Part shown: positions 45,270 through 55,803 of the stretch, piece after piece | How the letters are laid out: each line of letters starts with the position of its first letter | How positions within the stretch are numbered: position 1 is the first letter of the stretch | NCBI RefSeq assembly: GCF_021134715.1 | Contig: NC_060023.1 | Coordinates: 9,672,001-9,736,000, forward strand | Reading direction: 5' to 3' | DNA from: Daphnia pulex | Lineage: Eukaryota; Arthropoda; Branchiopoda; Diplostraca; Daphniidae | Length of the DNA stretch: 64,000 bases | The notes under the pieces: model-generated | What the model saw: only the letters and a program-made list of their open reading frames with translations | Told to the model about the DNA's origin: nothing | The model's database searches: none | Translations under genes and position numbers: made by a program

Positions 45270-47489
45270 CGTTACACCAGTGTTCGGAACGTCACGGAGT
45301 TTTCAGTGACTTAGAAAAAGTTTGCACGTCATACGTCATTTGAAAACCTAACGTCAAAAGTCAAAAAAAAAAAGTCAACGTAACTGCCAAAAAAAATTAC
45401 GTCACCGTCATGACTTAAGTCACAAAATAAGTCATGTATTTTTACGCTATTTGACAGGTGGTTTTTACAAGTTTAAAGCAATTTTTAGAAATATTAACAT
45501 TTCCAACATTGAATCGGACAACTTATTTCTTCTTATTGTTAAAATTAATGCTGCTAAGCTAAAAAGACGCTCTACTGGAGCGCTAGTTGGAATGACAGTA
45601 TTATATTTTACAAACAAAGATTTAATCTGTGGATAATTATCAAGCATTCCTATAGAGGTGTCGCGATCTTTTAAAAATCGGTCTACCTCGTCATCCGGTC
45701 TGCCTGAAGGTTGAATTTCATCAAACAGCAAAAACTCTTCGGCTAAGGATGTTTTGCTTTTTTCCAAAACTGGTGAACACGTAGAGTCCTGGATCAGCTG
45801 CCTGAGTTTTATTTTGGCTTCTTCTTGGCTCCTTCTGTCTTTTATCCAATGTGCCTTAAAGCACGGATGAGTAAGTGCTGCCATCAAATACCAAGGATCC
45901 TCAAAGAGTTTACCAAATCTAAAAAAAGAATGCACACAATACCAATAACAATAAAAAAAACATTTGAGATTATAGTACCTTTTATCCACTTTCTCTAAGA
46001 CTCGGTCACGTATTGGCCCAAGATGTAAGTAGACTCGTTGATTCATTCATTCAATTCAGGATCGTCATCCACATCATCATGAGTCAATTGATTCTCAACC
46101 TAGTAATAAAATAATTGAACGGCTAGAATAAAAATGTAAGGTAAAAGTTGTTTTACGGAAAATTCAGTGAAGGCCTTAACAAAATTGGATCCATTGTCGG
46201 TCACTACATAGTTAACCTTCCCATGAAGACTGAAATCGTCCATAATGTTGTTGAGCAAAGCCGCAATTTTTTCGTATGTATGCGATCCTTTTATTAAAGA
46301 AAGTTAAGATGTAAAAAAAAGAAAAAATAAAATGTTTCCGTTTTACCTAGAAATCTTTTACAAGCAAGAGCAGCAGAACACCTTGTCATCTCGCCCGTTT
46401 CTCCTTTACTTTCAAGCCAATGTGCTGTTACGCCCAAGAAACTTCGTCTTTTCGATCCCCACGCATCAGCCGTTAAACAAACATCCACTGCATTGCTGAA
46501 CCTCTTCCTCAAACTAGCTTTATAGTTTAAATATTGTTGCAAAATAGTTTTCTTCAACGTTTTAGTACACACCACATTCACTTTGGGATTAATTTCAGTG
46601 CAGACGTTTCGAAAAAGAATGTTCTCAACTGTACTCAAAGGTAGACAACTACCAACAACATATTGAAAAATACGCATGTCTACACGAAGTTGATGTTCTT
46701 GTTCTAAATGTTTAGCCTTTTCTATCTTTTCTTTTTTCCTAGAGATTGTGTTTAGATCAAGTGCTACATCAATTGTTTCTTGTGGCTGTCTGGCCTTTTT
46801 ATTAGTCGGCAAGTAAGAGGAATCAGCTGACCGACGTCTCTTTCTGTCTTTTTTTTTTGTTTGCCATAGCCTCTTTATAAGCATCGAAAGCTACACCATG
46901 TTGAAGCTATACCGAAATAAGAAAATTATGGCGTTAACTTATTGAATAGAAAGATAAATTGAATAAAGAGTAACCTTAAGATGGCGAACCCAATTAGAGG
47001 GATTTCCAAAATGCACCTTTGACTCCCAGCCACACGTTTTGCACTTGCCGGCTACGAATTCAGTTCCCAATAAAGCTTTCTTCTCCTTTTGTTCAAGACG
47101 AGTAAGAGATGTGTCAATAGTAAAACACTTAATAACGGCTTGAGTGAAATTAAAAAAACTAAAGACACCAGATTCAGTCCACGAATCTTTCTCTATAGTA
47201 GTAGACGCCATTGTCATGACTTTTGATGACAACTGATATGTTTTACGAAAATTACAGACGAAAAAATCTTCCGATCCTCGGCATTGTTCGTCAACATTGC
47301 CAGATGACGTTTTTATTTTGACTTTTTTTAAGATTACAAATTTTTTTCACGTCAAACGTCATCGTAAAAGTCACGCATAAATTTTATTTCAGTCGCAGTC
47401 GACGTATACGTCAAAATTTGACTTAAGTCATGACTTAAGTCAAAATTTGACTTAAGTCAATTGGTGACGTTCCTAACACTGCGTTACAC
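45270..47489. mobile_element. hAT DNA transposon, decayed, with 8-bp target duplication
   Basis: Element limits are 45278-47481 (2204 bp). The left end begins CAGTGTTCGGAACGTCAC and the right end finishes GTGACGTTCCTAACACTG, an inverted repeat with one mismatch over 18 bp. Both sides carry the same 8-bp duplication, CGTTACAC (45270-45277 and 47482-47489), the size expected for hAT. Both ends hold palindromic GACTTAAGTC motifs, dense near 47411-47460. The element encodes a minus-strand transposase with frame breaks (separate entry). The perfect target duplication suggests recent or at least unrearranged insertion. Confidence 0.93.
45465..47232 (-). pseudogene. hAT transposase remnant
   Basis: Exon-like pieces, 5' to 3': 47232-46975 (or from Met at 47211), 46906-46347, 46287-46157, about 46099-46043, then 46046-45465. 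The first has a BED zinc finger: CKTCGWESK with the His pair formed across the first splice (HLKLQH). The second carries a basic segment and LTADAWGSKRRSFLGVTAHW (first catalytic Asp region). The third has VNYVVTDNGSNFVKAF (second Asp). The last has the dimerisation domain (SAPVERLFSLAALIL). Breaks: a frameshift in an A10 tract at 46849-46858, another at a GAAT repeat near 46043, and a missing central segment, which should include the catalytic Glu region. It is probably inactive. Confidence 0.85.
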
Positions 47490-50400
47490 ATTCTTTTCTG
47501 GATTTGTCAGTGGTCACCGTTTTTAGATTTCCGTGTTTTTGGTTACTGACTTTCAAGTAATGCGATCGACAGTGCCTTTTGATGTACCCGACACCTAATT
47601 ATAGAAAGAAAACAAAAGACTATTTCTAAAAATACGTAAGTCATCGTGTATTTGTAGATAAAATCGAAATGTTTCATTTTTGACTAGTCAAATCAAATCC
47701 CTGTCACATAGCCTTCTTTTGCGTCCCGTCTTAAAAAAAAAGTTGTGTGGGTGTTTCTAAATGTACCCTAGCTGTCGGTGTATTTTTAAATTCAAATGAA
47801 TAGAAATGTTTGGTGTAATTCCATTCTTAATTGTTATTCCCGGTATTGTGTATAGCAGAAAAGAATTTCCCGTAGGAATTCGAGTCGCCAAAAAAACATG
47901 AACGTCTTGAAAGTAAAATGTAGTTGATTTCAAGATGTGTTAAACATTCACATACATATTATCACTGTATGCTATATGGTTCGATTTTCGTTTATGTTCG
48001 ATCCAATTTATGAATACCAGCCATGTGAAACTAGTTCCAGCTTATTAGTCTTCACATCAACTTCTTATGTTGAAATAATTAAAAATGAAAGTGATGACAC
48101 AGATAAAGACCACATAGTAGAAGGAAGATCCACAGCATTTATATAAATCTCCCTTGAGGATGTATCATGTAGATGTAGGTACGGTAAGTTTTTTTTTTTC
48201 GTTGATTGTATGTTTTTTATGTAATTAATTTTGTTATCAAAATTGTTCTTATCTACAGTTCAATATTGGGATCTAGGATTACGTTTTTTTATGTTTCAAC
48301 TAATTTATTTTAACAGGGTGTAAGAGTAAAAGAAAAATGAAGACAACGATGTGAAATCTAAATGTTTGCATGTAAACGTCGGTCTTCAAAATGCCACCAG
48401 ATGGCGATTGACAAAGGAGCCGCCAGGAGGCGTACGATCGTGATCGACTGATCGTGATGAACAGACAAACTGACAAAGCTGCAGCTGCCATTTGAGATTG
48501 AAATTGTATCCGTACGTAACTTTGAACTTGACTGAACCTTAAGACATGGTCTACATGCATTACAACTAATTGGGCTGAAATGATTTTCATTTACTTCAAA
48601 GGACTAACGTGTTTTGTATAAAGTTACTAAACTTTCTGTGTGTTAAGATAAAATTTTTCTATAGTGATATATGTTTAATCCTTAATGCTTACTAACATAT
48701 GTTGCCTTCTGTTTTGAGAACTGATTGAGCCATCATCAGCACATGATCACATCCAGCTAATAGTGATCGAAAGCAATTGATTCTTGATAGTTCCTACAAT
48801 TTAAATTAAACCAGAGTAGTTCTTTCATGTAATTGGACTTCTGTAAGCTCTCCAGTTTGGATTATTAGATTTACGCTAATATTTAGTGTCCACTGCTTTA
48901 GTCAAGCTTGAAAACTGATTTAATTAATTGTTCATGACATAAAATCACTTACTGTTCTCAATTCATTAAAATTTTACAGAAGTTGTTGCACAACTTTTTC
49001 AACTGTATGAGTTCATGTTACACATGTGTATGTTTTTTATTTCTTCCAAAGGTTATATCAGCCAGGTTAAGTTGCAGCTGTTTGCTGTTCCTGTCCAGTG
49101 CGGAACATTTTGACTTGCCACCTTGCTGCTTGCTAACTGCACAAGTAGGGAATAGCTGCTATTTTTCTAGCACATTTTCAACAACTAGCTTGTTTTTTCT
49201 CAATTTTTTCATAGGTTTTCCCTCTTTTGGTTGATATTTTAGCTATGCCTCAATTTGCCTATGGTGTTGCAGTCCAATGTGCTGATGCTGTTTCCTGCCT
49301 GTCACCTGGTTTAAGGACTAATAAGGAGTATTTGAACAAAACGGAATTTACGTAGCTGCTCGCTGGTCATTTTCCATTTAAAAATAAAAGAAAAATTTAC
49401 TTGTATAATGTCATAAAAATATATTCATTTTAGATTATTACTATTTTTTTTATTTCAATTAAAAGAACGTTCGGTACAAGTTTACAACGGCAAACCAAAT
49501 TTACAAGTCAGCAAAATAGAACAACGTAACGTTAAGTTGGCGTAATGTAATTCAGTAGGTGATTGCAATTTCTTAAATGAACAGCGAGGACGTAACAATC
49601 ACTTACCGAAACTGTAAATTGCTATGCTTTGCTGACTTCCAAGTGCAGTCAATCAAGATAGGGATTAAACACTGCCTTACCTGGCCATTTTTATTTATTT
49701 TATTTAATAATTTTTTTGGGTTGGCGTCGTACGGATCTCCCTGGTGGGGTTAGTGGTTATTACTTAAAATTCAAAACTCATTACTAGATGTCGCCACTGT
49801 CGCCCTTGTTGTTCTTACATCGTGAAACGAGGCGAAAAAGGCGAAAACAAATTGTAGCTAATTAATACTTATATTCCTGTGATTTCATATACCAAATTGA
49901 ACTTCGTAACTTATGTAGGTTTATCTTGACCTAGTTTCCTTATTTTTATGCTGTACCAACTTATTTCTTCAAATCCTAGATGCATACTGTCAGTTATTCC
50001 AACAAGTTGACTAGTAGAGCTCAGTCAATTTCCATCCGAAAGATCCTCATGCTGTCAAAAGCCTAAAACTCATGGTTGAAGCCCACATGTAGTGGAATAC
50101 AAATGTGCCGAGATAAGGTATTTCCCCATTACTGCTACCAGACCATTACAATTCAGATTTTCATGTAACATAGGTATTCTTGAACCATAGGATCTTTTCT
50201 GAATCTCGCAATTTTGGTGGCATACCATGCACGTTTGTTGCTATGGATGCTTTTACCTCTGTTTAGAAGGCAATACAGCTAAGAGATAGGTACAGTTTTA
50301 TTTCTCATAAGCAAATTTATTTCTATTTGTAAATAACAGAGAATTTCCTTGTCCCATTCCCACTTAGAGTTTCAGAGACATAAAATGTGTGAAATGAATA

Positions 50401-51190
50401 ACCTGCCATGTGTATGCACATGTACCGGATCTGCTTGATGAAAGTCAAATGCCTTACTACTATAAATTCATCACCCATATGATTAAAGTAAGCATCAATA
50501 CCACCTATCACCAAGCTATGTTACAATACTTCACGACACTTTCTTTAGCATCAGGAAATTTATCTCAACATGTTGTATGTAATGCTGTTGGTTTCTGTGA
50601 ATTCCATTTTTACGGTTTTTTCATCATGAACATTTCAGTGTGCTTCTTAGAAACGGTAAAGATTAATGTGCTTTTTTAATTTTTATATTTTCATTAATGT
50701 AACACATTTTTTTTTACAGAGCACGCAAGATCCCCACGGACATCCTTGAGCTAATGCTTGATTTTGTCCATGACAGAAGAGGGACTTCCATCATGCTCCA
50801 TCCTTATCTTCAAGACGTACGCTCATCCTGCTTCAGTGCTTCTTATGCTGCAAAACAACTTTTCTTGCTTCACTGGCGAGTTGGATCACTTCAGTTGCTG
50901 TGACACACCTGCAGTCACTTACCACGGGATTATGGCCAGGTAAGGGACAATTGACTTATTTTCGTAGATTGTCTACTAGTAATCTATTTGCGTTAAACTC
51001 TCCGCTGTGTAATAATTCCAAAATCAGGCCCTTCTTAAGCGCATGTTACTTAGACGTTTCTTTTTTCTAACACTAGATGGCTTTTCGTGCAGCTGTCAAA
51101 ACAGTCAGTTTCAGAAACTTTGCACATGTCTTTTAACATTTATCGGCAGTTATTTTTTTGAAATATTAAGTGATAACTGACGATAACTAT
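47490..51190. other. Gene-poor region right of the hAT element
   Basis: About 3.7 kb of AT-rich sequence. Several short open frames on both strands lack motifs or splice partners. I see no coding gene; a non-coding transcript cannot be excluded. Confidence 0.5.
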
Positions 51191-51196
51191 GCCAGC

Positions 51197-51583
51197 AACG
51201 AAGCTCACTTGTTAAATTTTCGATATTTTGCTTTTTTTTCTACTTCCGGTTTGCTCATTTCAGTCTGTAGTTCAGTAAATATTCATTTGAGGAGAAAAAG
51301 AACCACATATTCGTGATCCTCGTAAAATTTGTGGTAAAGTTCATGTTATATTTTTTACGTTTTCGTACTTCCGGTTTCGAAAATTTTCCTGAACTAGTTC
51401 AGGAAAATTCTCGATTTTGGCCAAATTTTGGATTTCGTTTAAATCACATCTATTCGACCCCAAATTTCATGGAGATCACGAATATGTGGTTTAATTTGAC
51501 GACAGCTCAATGGTTGAGGCGCTGTGGTTACTTCCGGTATACTTCCGGAATTTTTTTTTTTAGACTAGCAAGTGAGCTTTGTT
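51197..51583. mobile_element. Palindromic MITE-like element (about 390 bp)
   Basis: Three nested inverted repeats share nearly one centre (about 51,390-51,396): outer 15-bp arms AACGAAGCTCACTTG (51197-51211) and CAAGTGAGCTTTGTT (51569-51583, one mismatch); middle perfect 16-bp arms 51303-51318 and 51474-51489 (CCACATATTCGTGATC and its complement); and a perfect 28-bp palindrome at 51382-51409. ACTTCCGG occurs four times inside. No coding capacity. The target duplication is not clear. Confidence 0.65.
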
Positions 51584-51859
51584 ATGTGTACAGTTCTCAA
51601 TATTGTTAGGTAGATTTTAAGCAATTTAAAACGCGCCTTTGAAGTTTTGAGAAAAAAAAAACAGATCAATGAATCTATATGTATTATGTGACTATTATGT
51701 AACTTCTATTGGCATGTTATTAAATAAGAATTGTTTTGTCTTTATTCAACTAATGCAGAGGAGACGTTGAGAAGATGGATTTTCTCATCTTTAAAAATCG
51801 TCACCGGTCTCCGTCGGATGTTGCCCCTGCTCCTGGTGCGAACGAAACTCGGTGGAATC

Positions 51860-51936
51860 GCGACCGACACCGAGACTCGTCATCAACGTGGATCATCGCG
51901 GCCGACACTGAGACTCGTCATCAACGCTGATCATCG
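51860..51936 (+). repeat. Two tandem copies of a 38-bp unit
   Basis: Two adjacent units share GAGACTCGTCATCAACG and GATCATCG with few differences, lying just left of the piggyBac-like MITE. Role unknown. Confidence 0.7.
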
Positions 51937-51971
51937 TATTGTTGGTATTATTTCGTTTGTGTTAGTGTTAG

Positions 51972-52312
51972 TTAACCCGTTGGCTGCCACGCCTTTGTTC
52001 TCCCCTAGCTCCTTAGCACGGGCCGCGCTGTTCGGTCTCGTGGTTTACATGCCGCGGGGTCGGACAGTCGCACCAGCCCCAGATTCGCCGAAAGGCCCCG
52101 TTAGGCAATGCACCATAGGGACTTCCCCCTTGTCGATGCGGTGATGGATTCTAGAGGTTGTGCATTCCATCTTCTCCTGTCACCGTGTCAGCCCGGACTT
52201 GTCAGCAATGGCAAGTCCCACTTGGTCATAGATCCTTCAGACGTGGCGCGTAGAGTAGTAGAGAGTACAACTACAACCTACGGGTTGTATGGCGTGGCAG
52301 CCAACGGGTTAA
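51972..52312. mobile_element. piggyBac-like MITE with TTAA target duplication
   Basis: The element spans 51976-52308 (333 bp). The left end starts CCCGTTGGCTGCCACGCC and the right end finishes GGCGTGGCAGCCAACGGG, a perfect inverted repeat of 18 bp. TTAA lies immediately outside each end (51972-51975 and 52309-52312). TTAA target sites and CCC-starting ends are hallmarks of the piggyBac superfamily. No transposase inside, so it depends on an autonomous relative. A degenerate relative lies at 55353-55565. Confidence 0.85.
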
Positions 52313-52316
52313 CTTA

Positions 52317-52873
52317 AGTGTATGTATGTATGTATGTGATTGTAAAATGTGGTGGAATTGTGGGTGGAGGTGGGACAATAAAGCAATTCCTTTTCATGTG
52401 TTTGTTCATTGTGTCTTGGTAAATGTATAACAAAGTAATGTTTAGAAATTAATATATATTTCTTAAAACTTTGAAGTCTTACATTCATTCACAAATAATG
52501 ACATTGTTATCATTTTTCTCCAGACTTCCTTTCAAGAACTTTGTCACAATCTCCCATGAACTCCTTTGTTATACTTTAAAAATTTAGAGTAGACTCGTAA
52601 CTTACCCTGAAAACGAAATTCGTCCAAACACCAGAATGTCGTTGTGCAGAACGACCAGCAAGTCACTCCAACGTGTGAAATTGGCAAAATCCAACAAAAC
52701 TAAGAACACGTTCAATTTCAAGAGGCTTAGGTGGTGAGAAAAGTCGTACAAGATGATTACCCGCATAAAAAATGTATTCTCTCATTATAGATCAACAATC
52801 AATTCCCAGTGACTAGTAACTATTAAGATATGACCGACAAATCTGAACAAAAACAAATAAAACTGGAATTTCG
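52317..52873. other. Intergenic region with GTAT microsatellite
   Basis: A short (GTAT)n run lies near 52320-52337. The rest is the presumed 3' flank of the Tyr-rich gene. Nothing else supported. Confidence 0.5.
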
Positions 52874-52876
52874 GCT

Positions 52877-54432
52877 CTAGTATTTAGGAGCCTCCCTGTA
52901 GTAAGCTGGAGAAGCGTAGGTTGTGGTGTAATATTCAGGAGCCTTAGTGGTGTAGTAACTCGGGGCAGAGTAGTACTTCGGAGCTTCGGTGTAGTAGGTC
53001 GGTGCAGCATAACTAGTGGTGTAATACTCAGGTGCCTTGGTAGTGTAGTACTTGGGTGCGTCAGTGTAGTAGCTGGGGGCAACGTAGGTTGTAGTGTAAT
53101 ACTCGGTTGCCTTGGTGGTGTAGTAAACAGGTGCCTCTGTTTGGTAGTAGCTTGGAGCAGAGTAATATTTGGGTTCCTCGGTGAAGTAAACTGGGGCAGC
53201 GTACGTGGTTGTGTAATATTCGGTCTTTTCGGTGTAGTAAACTGGAGCCTCGGTGTAGTATTTCGGCTCAACGTAGTACGAAGGAGCAGCCGCTGTGTAG
53301 TAAGTTGGGGCTGCGGAATACTTGGCCACCTCAGTTGTGGCTGTGTAGCTCGGGGCAGAGTAGTACTTGGGCGCTTCAGTGTAGTAACTAGGAGCAGCGT
53401 AGGTTGTAGTGTAGTAAACTGGAGTCTCGGTGTAATATTCAGCTGCTTTGGTGGTGTAGTAAGTTGGGGCCTCGGTGTAGTAGCTTGGAGCAGAGTAATA
53501 CGTGGTAGCCTCGTTGTAGTATGCTGGGGCAGCGTAGGTAGCAGTGTAATACTCAGGTGCCTTAGTGGTGTAGTACTTGGGAGCCTCGGTGTAGTAAGCT
53601 GGGGCAGCATACGTAGTCGTGTAGTACTCGGGTGCCTTGGTGGTGTAGTACTTGGGAGCCTCGGTGTAGTAAGCTGGGGCAGCATACGTAGACGTGTAGT
53701 ACTCGGGCGCTTTCGTGGTATAGCTCGGGGCAGAGTAATACTTGGGTTCTTCGGTGTAGTAACTTGAAGCAGCATAGGTTGTAGTTAGGTAATTAGGTGC
53801 TACGGTGTAGTACTCGGCCGCTTGAGTGTAATAAGTTGGAGTCTCGGTGTAGTATCTAGGAGCAGAGTATTATTTAGATAATCAGTATAGTAGTATATAG
53901 GATAATCAGTATAGTAGGCTGGGGTAGCATACTTAGTGGTGTAGTACTCCGGTGCCTTGGTGGTATGGTACTTGGGAGACTCGGTGTAGTAAGCTGGGGC
54001 AGCATACGTAGTCGTGTAGTACTCCGGTGCCTTGGTGGTGTAGTACTTTGGAGCCTCGGTGTAGTAAACTGGGGCAGCATACGTAGTCGTGTAGTACTTG
54101 GAGGGCTCGGTGTAGTAAGTAGTTGTGGCGTATCTTGATGTTGTATAGTAAGGTGGCGGCGTGGTGTAGTATTCCTTCGTCGTTGTTGTTTGGTAACCGC
54201 CGTACCCAGGAGACATCGGTACACCAATGGTCGACCCAGCCATCAACGATATAACGACCAACAGCAGCACGACGCAGTAGTTAACTAGACAAACATAGTG
54301 GCATAAACATAACATGAATACATATCAATGGCCAACATAAATTACTAATAACTAATATAAATGGCATATTGACAACTAGAAGCAGAGTAGAACTGATTCA
54401 CGTCTTGATTTAATAAGTAAACATTTACCCAT
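52877..54432 (-). CDS. Tyr/Thr/Pro repeat secreted structural protein, frame broken near 53875
   Basis: Repeat protein, probably cuticular or extracellular. The first exon encodes only Met plus one base (54432-54429); the second starts at 54284 and gives MVNYCVVLLLVVISLMAGST followed by IGVP, a good signal peptide. The body consists of imperfect repeats of about 28 residues built from YYTEAPKYYTTKAPEYYTTT and YAAPAY, running to a stop at 52877. At about 53875 the upstream frame (TDYLNN) leaves the repeat. The repeat resumes one base out of phase and stays open for about 1 kb to SPAYYREAPKY. The break may be a real frameshift, an assembly error in the repeat, or an unusual splice. No chitin-binding R&R domain is visible; it resembles tyrosine-rich cuticle or adhesive proteins only in composition. 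Confidence 0.75.
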
Positions 54433-54522
54433 GATTGCAAGTTGGTTACACGATGAAGAATAAAGTTGGTGACAAGTAGTGCACTACAGTTGCTGTTGCC
54501 GGGTCGGAGATGCTCACTCGAC

Positions 54523-54555
54523 TGATTCCTTTCTCCTTTTCTCTCTCCTTTTATA
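54523..54555 (-). promoter_or_regulatory. Promoter of the Tyr-rich gene: TATAAAAG and TCAGTC initiator
   Basis: In gene orientation TATAAAAG lies at 54555-54548 and an arthropod-style initiator TCAGTC has its A at 54523, about 30 bp downstream. The start codon follows about 90 bp later. Strong spacing and consensus, but function is inferred. Confidence 0.7.
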
Positions 54556-55352
54556 CGACTTTTTCTCACCCTGACCTCTCAACTCAAACCTTGCGGCAAT
54601 TCTACCTACTTGATAATGATATAACACGTGTCATTCTCACCCAACCTCTATTCACCACTGCAGGCATTTTTACTTAATTTTCTCCGTGACCTTCAATCTA
54701 ATTCACAGCAAATGATGTACACTTACGTGGTTGTCGATTGCAACACTAGATGGCGAAGGATATTGTTGTCGTTCACATGGCGAAATATGTTCAGAAAGTT
54801 TTACGTAAGTTTTTTTTGTTTTAATGGACAAAATTCTACTCTAAAATTATATGTTATATAAGTAATTATGTAAATTACTGCACATCCATTCTTATTGGTC
54901 TGTGCCTTCAAGTTACTGAGATTTCTGAAGCAGTGATCAAGCAGCATGAAATTCTATGGATGTCATTCCCTGCAGTTTCTGCACCAGTATGAAGTTCATA
55001 ACAAACTGCCAACAGCAGATAGAGGTAATGGTGTACTGCCGTTTTAGTTCTTGCCTTAAGATAATTGAAAGCACTTGTTTCCACAGCTATTTTAAGCAAA
55101 GAAATCAACAACTTCAAAGGGTTTCAAGTTTTACTTCTATAATGGCAATGTTAGCATATCTGTAAGTCACTAAGTTGTGTTATCAAAGAATTTAGAGAAC
55201 TCCCAATAACAATTTTAATAATTTTTTAATTCCTGTATAGATTTTGCCTTTCAGACCAAATGAGAGGCATCTGGTTGTCTGTCCAAGTAAAAATGCAATT
55301 AAGACCCCATCAATGAGTTTCATCTTTTATTATTGGTATCATATTTTACTAG
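54556..55352. other. Intergenic region, no supported gene
   Basis: Short open frames only; no motif, RNA gene or repeat recognised. Confidence 0.5.
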
Positions 55353-55565
55353 TTAACCTTTTGGCTACCCCTTTGTTTCCCTCATGTTAGCTAATTAGAA
55401 CAGGCTCGCTCTGTTTTGATGTCATGGTCTATGTGCCATGGAGTTCATAAGTAGCTCTAGCCCAGGATTCGCCCGATGGCACTGTTTGGCAATGCACCTT
55501 TGACCATGCTGTGATATTTGTATCATATCTTCATGTTATTATTTCTTTCACAGTGAAGGCAAGCT
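55353..55565. repeat. Degenerate relative of the piggyBac-like MITE
   Basis: Starts TTAACCTTTTGGCTACCCCT and then follows the order of 51976-52150 (GGCTCG, TGTGCCATGG, GATTCGCC, GGCAATGCACC) with many substitutions and deletions. The right inverted end was not found, so this is an old or truncated copy. Confidence 0.55.
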
Positions 55566-55803
55566 ATTAGCTTCGCGCCCGATTGAGCGAGTGCAGAGAA
55601 ATGGTGTTCGAGAGTTCGCCGTTCATCATTTCACTCATCCCATCATCGGGACAGTTTGTCGCCTAGGCTCTCCTCCCAGAAAGGCCCGGAGGGAACCTGG
55701 TGACGCAAGTCAGTGGCGTTACCATGGAAACCGGATTCAAACAAATGCGTGAAAAATCAACAGTTTTATTTGGATAGTAAGTAACGTTTCTACATTACTG
55801 AGC

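Noticed and set aside
51731-52144. A 137-codon plus-strand frame
   Set aside because: It runs through the 38-bp tandem repeat into the piggyBac-like MITE, so it is repeat-derived.
53141-53767. A 208-codon plus-strand frame
   Set aside because: Opposite-strand shadow of the same repeat; its Val/Ser/Gly pattern mirrors the Tyr/Thr repeat codons.
52813-53775. A 320-codon minus-strand frame rich in Thr, Pro and Leu
   Set aside because: It is the out-of-phase shadow of the Tyr-rich repeat gene; open because the repeat unit lacks stops in several phases.
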